Shown one piece after another: positions 54,870-63,786 of a stretch of 64,000 nt of DNA. Under the pieces are notes generated by a model. The model was not told where the DNA came from. It ran no database searches and saw only the letters and a list, made by a program, of their open reading frames with translations. The number at the start of each line of letters is the position of its first letter. The first letter of the stretch is position 1. Source of the stretch: Leifsonia sp. PS1209 (lineage in GTDB: Bacteria > Actinomycetota > Actinomycetes > Actinomycetales > Microbacteriaceae); NCBI RefSeq assembly GCF_012317045.1, contig NZ_CP051154.1:2604001-2668000 (forward strand), written 5' to 3'. The position numbers were made by a program, and so were the translations under genes.

Positions 54870-56183
54870 TCACTCCCCCAGCACCCGCCGCAGGTACACG
54901 TTCTCGAAGCGGCGCTCCGGATCCAGCCGGTCGCGCACGGCCAGGAAGTCGTCGAACCGCGGATACGTCGCGCGCAGCGACTCGGCGTGCCTGGTGTGCA
55001 GCTTGCCCCAGTGCGGGCGGCCGTCGTGCGCCATCATGATCTCCTCCACCGCCGCGAAGTACTCCGTCGAGTCCTCGCGGTAGTAGCGGTGCACGGCGAT
55101 GTATCCGGTCTCACGTCCGTAGGCCGTCGACAGCCAGTTGTCGTCCGCGGCGGCGGAGCGCACCTCGACCGGGAACGAGATGCGCCAGCCGCGCCGCTCG
55201 ATCAGCGCCTTGACTTCGGCGAGGGCGCCGGGCACCGCCTCCCGCGGGATCGCGTACTCCATCTCGCGGAAGCGCACGGTGCGGTTGGTCACGAAGACGC
55301 GGGGAGAGATGTCGGTGAAGTCCCGGTTGCCGGTGAGCTTCTGCGCCAGGCGGCTGAACGGCGGGATGATCGCCGGGGCCATCGTGCCGACGGCGCAGAC
55401 CCCGCGGTAGAGGCCGTTGGCGAGCAGCTCGTCGTCGACCCAGCGGCCGAAGGCGGGCAGCGGTGCAGCGGGCGCGCTGAGCGGAAGCCGCGTGTTCGTC
55501 TTGGTGAGCGCCGTCTCGGTGTGCGGGAACCAGTAGAACTCGAAGTGGTCCTCCGCCGCCGAGCGTTCGAGGAAGGTGTCGAGCGTGTGCTGCAGCGGTT
55601 CCGGCCGCTCGACCGCCTGCAGGAGGTAGGCGGGGACGCACTGGATGGTCAGGTCGACCAGCACGCCGAGCGCGCCGAGGCCGAGACGCACGGCGGGCAA
55701 GAGCTCCGCGTTACTGGTCTCGTTCACCGTCAGCACCTCGCCCGTGCCCGTCACCAGCGTGGCGCCGACGATCTGGGTCGCGAGGCCGCCGAAGCCTCCG
55801 CCGGTGCCGTGGGTTCCCGTGGAGGTCGCGCCCGCGATGGTCTGCCGGTCGATGTCGCCCATGTTCTCGAGCGCGAGGCCGTGCTGGCGCAGCAGCCGGG
55901 GCAGCTCGTGCAGGTGGGTGCCCGCCGCGAGCGTCACCCGGCCGCGCTCCACGTCGACGTCGACGATGCCGCGCAGGGCGGACAGGTCGAGCTGCACCCC
56001 GGGAGCCACCGCGATGCCGGTGAAGCTGTGCCCGGCGCCGACGGCCTTGACGCGCATCCCCTGTCTCGCCGCCGCCGCGACCGCGCGTTGCACGGCATCG
56101 GCGTCGGCCGGGCGCTCGACGCGGGTGGGGCGGACCTGCTCCGTGCGGGCCCAGTTGCGCCAGAGGGCGCCCGTGGCCGTCAC
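54870..56183 (-). CDS. FAD-linked aldonolactone/alditol oxidase-type enzyme
   Basis: A 437-residue VAO-fold flavoprotein. VGAGHSFTGIAVAPG includes the His that covalently binds FAD in alditol oxidases. FAD-binding continues with GATSTGTHGTGGGFGGL. The C-terminal ALO domain ends with HWGKLHT, the ALO-family signature, near residue 378. It would oxidise a sugar alcohol or aldonolactone using O2. GTG 56181-56183 overlaps the previous stop as GTGA. Last gene of a four-gene coupled operon. Confidence 0.9.
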   Translation of the reverse strand: MTATGALWRNWARTEQVRPTRVERPADADAVQRAVAAAARQGMRVKAVGAGHSFTGIAVAPGVQLDLSALRGIVDVDVERGRVTLAAGTHLHELPRLLRQHGLALENMGDIDRQTIAGATSTGTHGTGGGFGGLATQIVGATLVTGTGEVLTVNETSNAELLPAVRLGLGALGVLVDLTIQCVPAYLLQAVERPEPLQHTLDTFLERSAAEDHFEFYWFPHTETALTKTNTRLPLSAPAAPLPAFGRWVDDELLANGLYRGVCAVGTMAPAIIPPFSRLAQKLTGNRDFTDISPRVFVTNRTVRFREMEYAIPREAVPGALAEVKALIERRGWRISFPVEVRSAAADDNWLSTAYGRETGYIAVHRYYREDSTEYFAAVEEIMMAHDGRPHWGKLHTRHAESLRATYPRFDDFLAVRDRLDPERRFENVYLRRVLGE

Positions 56184-57457
56184 AGGAACACCTTTCCGTC
56201 GCCGCGATAGCTGGGGACCGCTCCGACCACGGTAGCGCGGCCGTCGACCGCGTCGATCAGGTGGAACTCGTCGACGTGCTCGCTCAGCTCGCCGGACTTG
56301 GTGTGCCGCAGCCACACCCGGTCGCCGACGCGCATCACCCCGGCCGCCACCCCGGTGACGGGCGTCTGCACCTCGCCCGCCATCTCCCTGGCCACCATCG
56401 ACAGCCCGGTCGGCCACTCGATCTTGGGCATCCTGTCCGCACCGGGAGGACCGGAGGCGATCCAGCCGCCGCCGAGCATGGTCGCAACATCCGGGCCCGG
56501 CCGCCGCACGACGGACAGCGCAAACGACGCGGCAGGCGCTGGACGGAACCCGGCGTACGAATCGAACAGGTAGCCGCCGAACAGTCCGCTCCCCGCGGCG
56601 ATCTCGGTGACGGACTCGTCCGACGCCGTGAACTCCAGCGACCCCGTCCCTCCGCCGTTCACGAACTCGAGGTCCGCGATCTCGCGCACGGCCGCGACCG
56701 CCTGGCCGCGCCGGTCGAGCAGTTCGGCGCCGGAGTTCTTCTGCATCCAGCGCAGCGTCGCACCCCACGCCGGCCTGCCGGGCGGGTTGTTGCCCTGCCC
56801 GGCGATCTGCGCCTCGTAGGCCATCATGCCGACCAGGGTGAAGCCGGGACGGCGCACGATCGCCTCCGCCAGCTCGCGCACGGCGGCCGGCGTGTGCAAC
56901 GGAGACCGGAACACGCCGATGTGGCCGAGCACGGGGCTCAGCCACGACGCATCCAACTCGATGCACAACCGGATGCTCTGCCGCTGCGCCGGGGGGACGA
57001 CCGCGTCGATGAAGTCCAGGTGGGCCACGGAGTCGACCATGAGCGTCACGCGTTCCGCCAGCTCGGGGGCGTACGCCAGCCGTGCGATGGCCACGCGGTC
57101 GGCGGTCGGATAGCCGACCACCACATCCTCGATCGGCGGATGCCCGTCCGTCCCCTCCGCCAGCCACAGCGCCTCGGGCAGCGTGTACGCGAGGACGCCC
57201 GCGTATCCGGGGACCGCGAGCACCGCGTCCAGCACCGAGCGCACGCGCACCGACTTGGATGCGACCCTGATCGGCTTGCCGGAGGCCCGGCGCAGCATGT
57301 CGTGGGTGTTGTGCCGCAGCGCCGGCAGGTGCAGCACGGCGAGCGCCGGGTCGAGCCTGGCGGTCGCGGCCGACAGGGACGGCCAGAACGCATCCGGAGT
57401 GGTCCAGGTACGCTCGGCCGGCGTGGGCTTCGTGCTGAGGTCGATGGAGAAGGTCAT
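56180..57457 (-). CDS. PLP-dependent alanine racemase/D-threonine aldolase-like enzyme
   Basis: A 425-residue fold-type III protein. The N-terminal barrel starts AVLHLPALRHNTHDMLRR; PIRVASKSVRVRSVL holds the putative PLP Lys. The GGGTGSLEF and FGGYLFDSY segments fit the phosphate loop and the C-terminal beta domain. It resembles D-threonine/D-serine-type aldolases and dehydratases. The substrate is unknown. TGATG coupling with the upstream MFS gene. Confidence 0.82.
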   Translation of the reverse strand: MTFSIDLSTKPTPAERTWTTPDAFWPSLSAATARLDPALAVLHLPALRHNTHDMLRRASGKPIRVASKSVRVRSVLDAVLAVPGYAGVLAYTLPEALWLAEGTDGHPPIEDVVVGYPTADRVAIARLAYAPELAERVTLMVDSVAHLDFIDAVVPPAQRQSIRLCIELDASWLSPVLGHIGVFRSPLHTPAAVRELAEAIVRRPGFTLVGMMAYEAQIAGQGNNPPGRPAWGATLRWMQKNSGAELLDRRGQAVAAVREIADLEFVNGGGTGSLEFTASDESVTEIAAGSGLFGGYLFDSYAGFRPAPAASFALSVVRRPGPDVATMLGGGWIASGPPGADRMPKIEWPTGLSMVAREMAGEVQTPVTGVAAGVMRVGDRVWLRHTKSGELSEHVDEFHLIDAVDGRATVVGAVPSYRGDGKVFL

Positions 57458-58713
57458 CAGCGCACCGCTTTCACTCGTGCGACCGCGAGAGCACCCGCGA
57501 ACGCGAACAGGCCGGAGAGGACGAACAGCCCGACGAAACCGCCGAGCGCAGCGACGATGCCCGCGCCGATCAACGGGGCCATCGCCTGGGGGACGGCGGT
57601 GGCGATGTTCATGATGCCGAGGTCCTTCCCCCGGTTCTCCGGGTCGGGCAGCACCTGGGTGGCGAGCGCCTGGTCGACGGAGAGGAAGCAGCCGTAGCCG
57701 AGCCCGAGCAGCCCGGCGGCGACCATCGCCACCGACAGCTCCGGCACGAACGCCAGCAGCAGCGCCGCGACGCCCTGGATGGCCGAGGAGAGGAACACGA
57801 ACGCCTTGCGCCGCCCGATCCTGTCCGACCAGCGGCCCATCACCAGCGAGGCGACGATCACGAACACCATGTAGATGAGGATGAGGACGAGCAGGTCGTC
57901 GTCGGCGTTCTTGTCGTGCAGCCCGAACTCCAGGAAGTAGAGGAGAAGCGAGGTGCCGAACGCGTTGCCGAAGTTGACCAGCACGCGGCTGAGCAGCGTC
58001 CAGCCGAAATCGGGATGCTCGCGCGGCGAGATCCACAGGCTCTCGACGATCCCGCGGAACGTCATCCGCTGGCGCAGGTGCGGAGGGAGCACGGCGTCGG
58101 GGAGAAAGAGGAACGGCACGACGAGCACGAGCAGCAGCACCGCCATCGCCGTGTACCCGAACACCGCGCCGACGAAGACGTAGGTGACGAGCGAGACGCC
58201 GAGGATGATCCCGATGGCCTGCGGGGCGCTGATCCAGCCGGACACGTAGCCGCGCTGGCCGACAGGCACCTGGTCGGAGATCGTGGCGGTGAGGGCAGCG
58301 GTCAAGATGCAGAACCCGGTGAGCGCGAGCGACCAGAACACGCCGATCCCGACGATGGAGGTCTGAAGCCCGAGCAGGATGAGCGAGACCGCGAACACGA
58401 CGGCGCCCGCCGCGATCCACGGCCTGCGCCGGCCGAAGCGGCTGGTGGTCCGGTCGGAGAGGGCGCCGGTGAGCGGGTACGCGACGATCGCGCACACCCC
58501 GGAGATGCCCGAGATGATGCCGAAAACCACCACGTTGTCGACCCAGTACGTGGTGTCCAGCTGCTTCTGCACCTGGTCGGGCAGCAGCTTCTGGATGGGC
58601 GCGAGCTGCGCCATCCAGATGCCGAGCCAGGCGATCGCGAAGAACGCGATCCAGCGGCCGGTGACCCGGCGGGTGGGCTCGGCGAAGACCGCCGGAGCTG
58701 AGAGTTCTGTCAT
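57457..58713 (-). CDS. MFS transporter
   Basis: A 418-residue, 12-helix major facilitator with GALSDRTTSRFGRRRPWI, close to the glycoside/sugar GPH-like pattern. The segment after it (YWVDNVVVFG before; VGQRGYVSGWIS later) fits that group. Starts as ATGA on the TetR stop and ends as TGATG on the next gene. It probably imports the operon's substrate. Confidence 0.85.
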   Translation of the reverse strand: MTELSAPAVFAEPTRRVTGRWIAFFAIAWLGIWMAQLAPIQKLLPDQVQKQLDTTYWVDNVVVFGIISGISGVCAIVAYPLTGALSDRTTSRFGRRRPWIAAGAVVFAVSLILLGLQTSIVGIGVFWSLALTGFCILTAALTATISDQVPVGQRGYVSGWISAPQAIGIILGVSLVTYVFVGAVFGYTAMAVLLLVLVVPFLFLPDAVLPPHLRQRMTFRGIVESLWISPREHPDFGWTLLSRVLVNFGNAFGTSLLLYFLEFGLHDKNADDDLLVLILIYMVFVIVASLVMGRWSDRIGRRKAFVFLSSAIQGVAALLLAFVPELSVAMVAAGLLGLGYGCFLSVDQALATQVLPDPENRGKDLGIMNIATAVPQAMAPLIGAGIVAALGGFVGLFVLSGLFAFAGALAVARVKAVR

Positions 58714-59405
58714 CGGGTTCCTGCGTTCGGGTCGAGGGTGGACAGGACACGTGCCGGTTTCTCGCTGGGTGTCGCGAGCGTCGCCACCGCGTCGGCGGCG
58801 AAGTCGATGGTGGCCCGGGCCGCCGCGTCGTCGCGCGTGACGAGCCAGGCGACGGTGAGGCCGTCGGTGAGGACGACGAGCAGGCGCGCGACCTCTGCGG
58901 TGGGGCGCGACCACGCGCATCCGGTGATCGCCGCCGCCTGCACGACGGCGCGCTCCGCGACCTCGAAGTAGCGGTCGTACTGACGGCGTGCCAGCGGGGC
59001 GAAGCCGGGTTCGCGGAGCGCCCACTGGGTGAGCTCGAACATCGCCTTCTCGCGGTCGGGGTCGGCGCGGACGGCGGCGAAGTAGTGTTCGAGCCCGGCG
59101 CGCACCGCATCCCGCATCGTCGGCGGTTCGGCGCGGGGCGCAGCCTGCTCGTGGGCATCCTGCTCGGCGACCTGCTGCTCGAACACGGGGGCGAACGCGG
59201 ATTGCTCGCCGTCGACCACCGTGTTGACGAGTTCGGCCATCAGCTCGTCGCGCGAGGTGAAGGCGTAGTGGAAGCTGGCGAGGGACATCCCGGCCTCCGC
59301 GACGATCCTGCGCGTGGTCGCGGCGGCCACGCCGTCGCGCGCGACGACGGAGAGGGCGGCCTGCACCAGCGCGGTGCGGCGTTCCACGGCGGAGATACGT
59401 GTCAC
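58710..59405 (-). CDS. TetR family regulator (first gene of operon)
   Basis: A 231-residue TetR protein. HTH: ALSVVARDGVAAATTRRIVAEAGMSLASFHYAFTSRDELMAELV. The C-terminal domain is long and Ala-rich with several Trp. Being the first cistron of the operon, it is likely autoregulated. The 133-bp upstream gap has no clear palindrome. Confidence 0.9.
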   Translation of the reverse strand: MTRISAVERRTALVQAALSVVARDGVAAATTRRIVAEAGMSLASFHYAFTSRDELMAELVNTVVDGEQSAFAPVFEQQVAEQDAHEQAAPRAEPPTMRDAVRAGLEHYFAAVRADPDREKAMFELTQWALREPGFAPLARRQYDRYFEVAERAVVQAAAITGCAWSRPTAEVARLLVVLTDGLTVAWLVTRDDAAARATIDFAADAVATLATPSEKPARVLSTLDPNAGTR

Positions 59406-59538
59406 GGCGGACTCCTCAGCGCGGGCTCCTTGCGCATCCTCGCGCGAAGAGTGGGACGGTTGACCCAGTTGTCAGTATGCCGTAAATCCGGCTCGGGAGT
59501 TTGACAGAAGGGGGGCGCGCCACCTGAAATGGGGTGGA

Positions 59539-61875
59539 ATGCGGGTGTTTTCGTCTGATGTGTCGCCACCAGTCCGGCCGAGGGGGTCGTCCGGGCTGCT
59601 TGTCGGTGCCCTGATCGTGGTCGGCCTCGCGAGCGCAGCCATCCTCGGAGCCGTCGGCGTCGTCGCCCCGGCCAGCGCCGCCACCTCCACGCCGTCGCCG
59701 TCACCCTCCTCCGGCACACCGGCCCAGAACTCCCCTCAGCTGTCCAGGCCATCGCAGACCTCGCCATCGCAGACTTCGCCGGCAGACACCACCCCGAGCG
59801 CGGCACCGTCCGACACCGCTCCCCCCACCTCCCCGCCGCCGACTCCCGGCCCTCCGACGATCGACCAGCTGCCCTCCGGTCTCGTCACCTCCTTCCCGCT
59901 CACCGTATCCGGCACCGGCACGCCCGGCGACCTCATCCACGTCTCCGCCGGAGCCGCGAGCACGGCCGGCGCCCGCTGCGACGCCCCGGTGAACGCGAGC
60001 GGCGACTGGTCCTGCGCGCTCCCCACACCGCCGGACGGACCGGGCGTGGTGGTCCGCGCCGAGTCGCGCAACAACGGCCTCGAAGCCTCCGACCGGGTGG
60101 ATGTGCTCTCCCCGCCGGTCATCGCCGCCCTGAACGGCACCCTCGTCTCCGGCGGCGGCGTGCACGGCACGGCGTACCCGGGGGCGACCGTCACGGTCCG
60201 CGCCGAGAACGGCTCCACCTGCTCCTTCCCCGCCGACTCCACCGGCACCTGGGGCTGCGTGCTGAGCAAGCCGCTGCCGAGCGGCAAGCACACGATCACC
60301 GCGACGCAGCGCGCGCCGTTCTCCAGCCAGTCCTCCGGCAGGAGCGCGCCCGTCGCGATCACCGTCGACACCACGCCTCCCGCCGCTCCGCGCATCGGCT
60401 CCCCCGCCCCGGGCACGGAGACCCCAGTCGGCCGCCCGCTCGCCTTCTCCGGCACAGGAGAGGACGCCGCGAAGGTGACCGTGTACGGCAGCGACGACAA
60501 CGGCAGCGTCGTGGTGTGCACGGCCGTCGTGCGCGGCACGGCGTGGTCGTGCACCGGAACGCTCGGCGCAGGACGGTTCACCGTCTCCGCGCTGCAACGG
60601 GATGCGGCGGGCAACGTCAGCGGCGGATCCAACCCGGTCGCGATCACCGTCCTGACCGCCGCGCCGTCGCCCAGCACGTCTCCCGAGTCGCCGAGCACGA
60701 CGCCCTCCCCGCACACGACGCCGTCGCCGGCCGTCCCCGTCGTGCCGCCCGGCACGACCCCGAGCCCGACGCCGTTCGACCCGTACAGCGGAAACGGCGC
60801 CCCTACCCGGCCGGACTGGATGGGGACCCCGTTCACCAGCGCGTCGGCCCCTGTCGTCTCCGCCGCCGCCTTCCCGGGCTGGCTGCGGTCGCTCCTGCTC
60901 GCCGTCGCCGCCCTCCTGCTGCTCGCGCTGCCTGCCCGGCTGCTCGCGGTGACCGTCGCGCGCGAACGCGACGGACGCGCCGCGCGGACCCGGGCGAGCA
61001 TCTTCGGACGCAACCGCAGCAGGGCGGAGCTGCGCGACGCGGACGCTGCCGGGGCATCCCGCGTCGGGGCATCCGGGGCCGGTGCATCCGAAGTCGGCGC
61101 ATCCGGGGCCTCCGTCGCGTCGGCGGACGCCGCATCCGGAGCTGCCGCCCCGCGCAGCCCGTGGCTGATCCCGACGGCATTCGTCGCGGCGGCAGCCCTC
61201 GTGACCCTGTCCAGCCCGGTCGACGACGCGGGGGCATACCTGCGCGTCATCCTCGCCATCGCGGTCGCGCTGGCCGCGGTGAACGCTGTCTGGGTGGCCG
61301 TCGCGCGCTGGACCTCCCCGCACTTCGGCGGCGGTCGGGCGACCATGATCTTCCGGCCGTCGATGCTCATCATCGTCGGCGTCGCTGCCGTCGCCTCGCG
61401 GCTGATCGGGCTGCAGCCCGCCCTCCTGTTCGGGCTGATCCTCGGCGTCGCGTTCGCCGGTGCGGCCGGGAGGGTGGCGCGCGGCAGGGTCGCCGCCGTC
61501 CAGCTGGCCGGCGTCGCCGTGCTCGGCGTGATTGCCTGGCTGACCGTCGGCCTGCTGCCCGAGCCGACCGGCGTGGTCTCGGCGTTCTTCCGCGAACTCG
61601 CCAACGCGGTGTCGCTGCTCGGCCTCGGCTCCGCGGCCATCGCCCTGCTGCCGATCGGCGGGCTCGCCGGACGACAGGTGTTCCAGTGGTCGCGGGGCAT
61701 CTGGGTCGGACTGGCGCTGGTCGTCTACACCCTGCTGTTCGCGCTGCTTCTTCCCGTTGCCTCCCTCGTCGAGACGGGGCAGAGCACGCTGGTCATCGCC
61801 ATCGCCGCCTTCGCGTTCGCCGCGCTCAGCGTGTGCGTCTGGCTGTGGGAGAAATACGTGGAGCCGTCGCGCTAG
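59539..61875 (+). CDS. Ig-like-repeat surface protein with C-terminal membrane domain
   Basis: A 778-residue protein. An N-terminal signal/anchor (about 19-47) leads to a Ser/Thr/Pro linker (to ~108) and three bacterial Ig-like repeats (about 110-190, 195-280, 285-368), each with a GTGxPGDxIxV- or GTAYPGATVTV-type strand. A second Pro/Thr linker follows, then one helix, an Ala/Ser/Gly/Val repeat rich in GCATCC words (about 500-540), and six or seven helices to the end. It may sense or anchor at the envelope. It ends overlapping ychJ by four bases. Confidence 0.82.
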   Translation: MRVFSSDVSPPVRPRGSSGLLVGALIVVGLASAAILGAVGVVAPASAATSTPSPSPSSGTPAQNSPQLSRPSQTSPSQTSPADTTPSAAPSDTAPPTSPPPTPGPPTIDQLPSGLVTSFPLTVSGTGTPGDLIHVSAGAASTAGARCDAPVNASGDWSCALPTPPDGPGVVVRAESRNNGLEASDRVDVLSPPVIAALNGTLVSGGGVHGTAYPGATVTVRAENGSTCSFPADSTGTWGCVLSKPLPSGKHTITATQRAPFSSQSSGRSAPVAITVDTTPPAAPRIGSPAPGTETPVGRPLAFSGTGEDAAKVTVYGSDDNGSVVVCTAVVRGTAWSCTGTLGAGRFTVSALQRDAAGNVSGGSNPVAITVLTAAPSPSTSPESPSTTPSPHTTPSPAVPVVPPGTTPSPTPFDPYSGNGAPTRPDWMGTPFTSASAPVVSAAAFPGWLRSLLLAVAALLLLALPARLLAVTVARERDGRAARTRASIFGRNRSRAELRDADAAGASRVGASGAGASEVGASGASVASADAASGAAAPRSPWLIPTAFVAAAALVTLSSPVDDAGAYLRVILAIAVALAAVNAVWVAVARWTSPHFGGGRATMIFRPSMLIIVGVAAVASRLIGLQPALLFGLILGVAFAGAAGRVARGRVAAVQLAGVAVLGVIAWLTVGLLPEPTGVVSAFFRELANAVSLLGLGSAAIALLPIGGLAGRQVFQWSRGIWVGLALVVYTLLFALLLPVASLVETGQSTLVIAIAAFAFAALSVCVWLWEKYVEPSR

Positions 61876-62246
61876 AGCGCATCCACGTAGTACCAGTCCC
61901 CGCCGTCGCGCAGGAACCGGGATGCCTCGTGCTGCACCCCGCGCTCCGTGCCCGTGTAGTAGGCGGAGAACTCCACGACGCCGTCCCGGTCGAACGGGCC
62001 GCCGCGCTCGGTGCGCTCGATGTCGAGCCGGTACCAGCGCAGACCCTGGTCGAGTTCGAGCGTCTGCGGCCGGGTCGACGGATGCCAGCTGCGCAGCAGA
62101 TACGGGGCGTCGCCGAGCGCGAACGCGGAGAACCGCGACCGCATCAGCCGCTCGGCCGTCGGCGCCGCCTGCTCGCCGCGGTGCAGCGGACCGCAGCACT
62201 CGTCGTACGGCTGGCCGCTCAGGCAGGGACAGCGGGAGGAAGGCAC
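61872..62246 (-). CDS. YchJ family protein (SEC-C motif)
   Basis: A 124-residue protein. The N-terminal SEC-C zinc motif is CPCLSGQPYDECCGPLH; the rest is an NTF2-like domain (AERLMRSRFSAFALGDAPYLLRSWH). The function is unknown (UPF0225). Its TAG overlaps the preceding gene's TAG in CTAG (61872-61875). The 233-bp gap to the VOC gene shows no ORF worth calling. Confidence 0.93.
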   Translation of the reverse strand: MPSSRCPCLSGQPYDECCGPLHRGEQAAPTAERLMRSRFSAFALGDAPYLLRSWHPSTRPQTLELDQGLRWYRLDIERTERGGPFDRDGVVEFSAYYTGTERGVQHEASRFLRDGGDWYYVDAL

Positions 62247-62479
62247 CGCACGAGCCTACCCGCGCCGACGCTTCCGCCGACGCCGGATGCGGCCGGCCGA
62301 GAAGGACCCGGCCGTGGCGCTACGGGGAATCGATGCCACGACCGGGTCGGGAGACACCACACCAGTTCGGCGTCCGCTCTCACTCTCCACCGCAACCTTG
62401 AACGCAGCCTCTCCGCGCGCTGAAAGTCCTCACAGCCGCCGCCTGCGCACACTGCAGCCGTCAGCGCGCATCACAGCGG

Positions 62480-62848
62480 TCAGTGCTCGCGCGCCGCTTC
62501 ACCGGCGGCCACCACGCAGAACCTGTTGCCGTCCGGGTCGGCGAGCACCACGTAGTCCGCGCCCTCCTCGTAGTCCCAGTCCACCCGGGATGCGCCGAGC
62601 CCCAGCAGGCGCTCGACCTCCTCCCCCTGGTCGAGCGCATACAGGTCCAGGTGGTGGCGCTGATGCTCGGCGGCCGCACTGGAGACCTGCGTGATCGCCA
62701 GCTGCGGGCCGTGCCCGGCGTTCGGGACCAGGATCGCCCAATCGTCGTCGGGCTCCCGCAGCGGCCGGTAGTCGATGGCCGCTGTCCAGAACTCGATGGC
62801 CCGCGGCACGTCCCGCACACCCCACACGATCGATCCGATGCGCATCAT
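62480..62848 (-). CDS. VOC family protein
   Basis: A 122-residue glyoxalase/bleomycin-resistance fold. Two beta-alpha-beta-beta-beta halves: GSIVWGVRDVPRAIEFWTAAI and VDWDYEEGADYVVLADPDGNRFCVV. Typical dimer-forming size. The substrate is unknown. Confidence 0.9.
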   Translation of the reverse strand: MMRIGSIVWGVRDVPRAIEFWTAAIDYRPLREPDDDWAILVPNAGHGPQLAITQVSSAAAEHQRHHLDLYALDQGEEVERLLGLGASRVDWDYEEGADYVVLADPDGNRFCVVAAGEAAREH

Positions 62849-62908
62849 GGCCTCAGTATCCGCCCCGCCACGCGCGTCCGCCAGCGTCCGACGGTGTACC
62901 GTGAATGC

Positions 62909-63016
62909 ATGGCTGGATTGCTCATCGGATTCATTTGGCTCGTCGTCATCGTCGGCGGCGGCCTCTCGCTGGCCGCCCTCGTGCAGATGGCGAAGTCGCC
63001 GTACCGCAACCGCTGA
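62909..63016 (+). CDS. 35-residue single-helix membrane peptide
   Basis: ATG 62909 begins 35 codons. Residues 3-26 form one helix with a GGG break, and the basic C-terminus AKSPYRNR points inward. No clear Shine-Dalgarno, but TGTACC 12 bp upstream could be a -10 for a leaderless message. It resembles small conserved actinobacterial peptides. Confidence 0.6.
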   Translation: MAGLLIGFIWLVVIVGGGLSLAALVQMAKSPYRNR

Positions 63017-63081
63017 TCGCGGAGCGCCGTCTGGCGCGCCCCATCCGGCTCGTTCCGGACGCGTCAGTCGTTCCGGATGCT

Positions 63082-63657
63082 TCAGCGCAGCCCGGCGACG
63101 AACAGGTTCAGCACCCTGCGCAGATCGTCGCGGGTGTATCCGCTCTTATTGGCCGCCCACGCCAGTGAGCTGGCGAACACGAACAGGTCGTCGGCGACGA
63201 CGTCGGGCCGTACCGCACCCGCATCCTGAGCCCTGCTGAGCAGGCGCGCGGTGGCGACCTTCATCGAACTGCAGGGCGCCGTCAGCGGCGACTCCGGGTC
63301 GCAGACCGCGTCCGCCACCGAGTCCGGCAGCCCGTCGTAGCTGGACAGGTGCCTGGCCAGGTCGATCAGCCAGTCGTTGAGGGCCTCACCCGCATCCGGC
63401 CTGGTCAGCAGCTCCGTCGCCCGGGCGTCCAGGCCCTGCCTGCTCTCGACGAGGGCAGCGGCGAGCAGGCACTCCCTGGTCGGGAAGTGCCGGTAGAGCG
63501 TTCCCGCCCCGACGCCGGCCTTCTTGGCGATGTCGTCGAGCGACGTCTGCACGCCGTTCTCGGCGAACGCCTCGCACGCCACGTTGACGATCTTGTCGTA
63601 GTTGCGCTGCGCGTCCGCGCGCAACGGCTTGGGTTGGGTGATGGTGTCGCCGCCCAT
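63082..63657 (-). CDS. TetR family regulator of the DHA2 pump
   Basis: A 191-residue TetR protein with HTH FAENGVQTSLDDIAKKAGVGAGTLYRHFPTRECLLAA. AAGGAG precedes ATG 63655-63657. It is divergent from a DHA2 efflux gene, with two perfect palindromes between, a classical local repressor layout. Confidence 0.93.
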   Translation of the reverse strand: MGGDTITQPKPLRADAQRNYDKIVNVACEAFAENGVQTSLDDIAKKAGVGAGTLYRHFPTRECLLAAALVESRQGLDARATELLTRPDAGEALNDWLIDLARHLSSYDGLPDSVADAVCDPESPLTAPCSSMKVATARLLSRAQDAGAVRPDVVADDLFVFASSLAWAANKSGYTRDDLRRVLNLFVAGLR

Positions 63658-63692
63658 TCGAACTCCTTCTCGACCTGTTCACTTCATCGCCA

Positions 63693-63748
63693 TTGACAAA
63701 GCGGAGACAGTCTCCATATTGTTGATCACTCAAGAGGAGAGTCTCTCC
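63693..63748. promoter_or_regulatory. efflux promoter with two TetR palindromes
   Basis: TTGACA (63693-63698) and TATTGT (63717-63722) spaced 18 bp. GGAGACAGTCTCC (63703-63715), a perfect 6-1-6 palindrome, sits inside the spacer. GGAGAGTCTCTCC (63736-63748) lies downstream of the expected start. The consensus GGAGASWSTCTCC suggests one repressor binding both. Confidence 0.75.
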
Positions 63749-63786
63749 GGATAGCAGTCTAAGCCCCGCGGAACGGAACGCACCAT

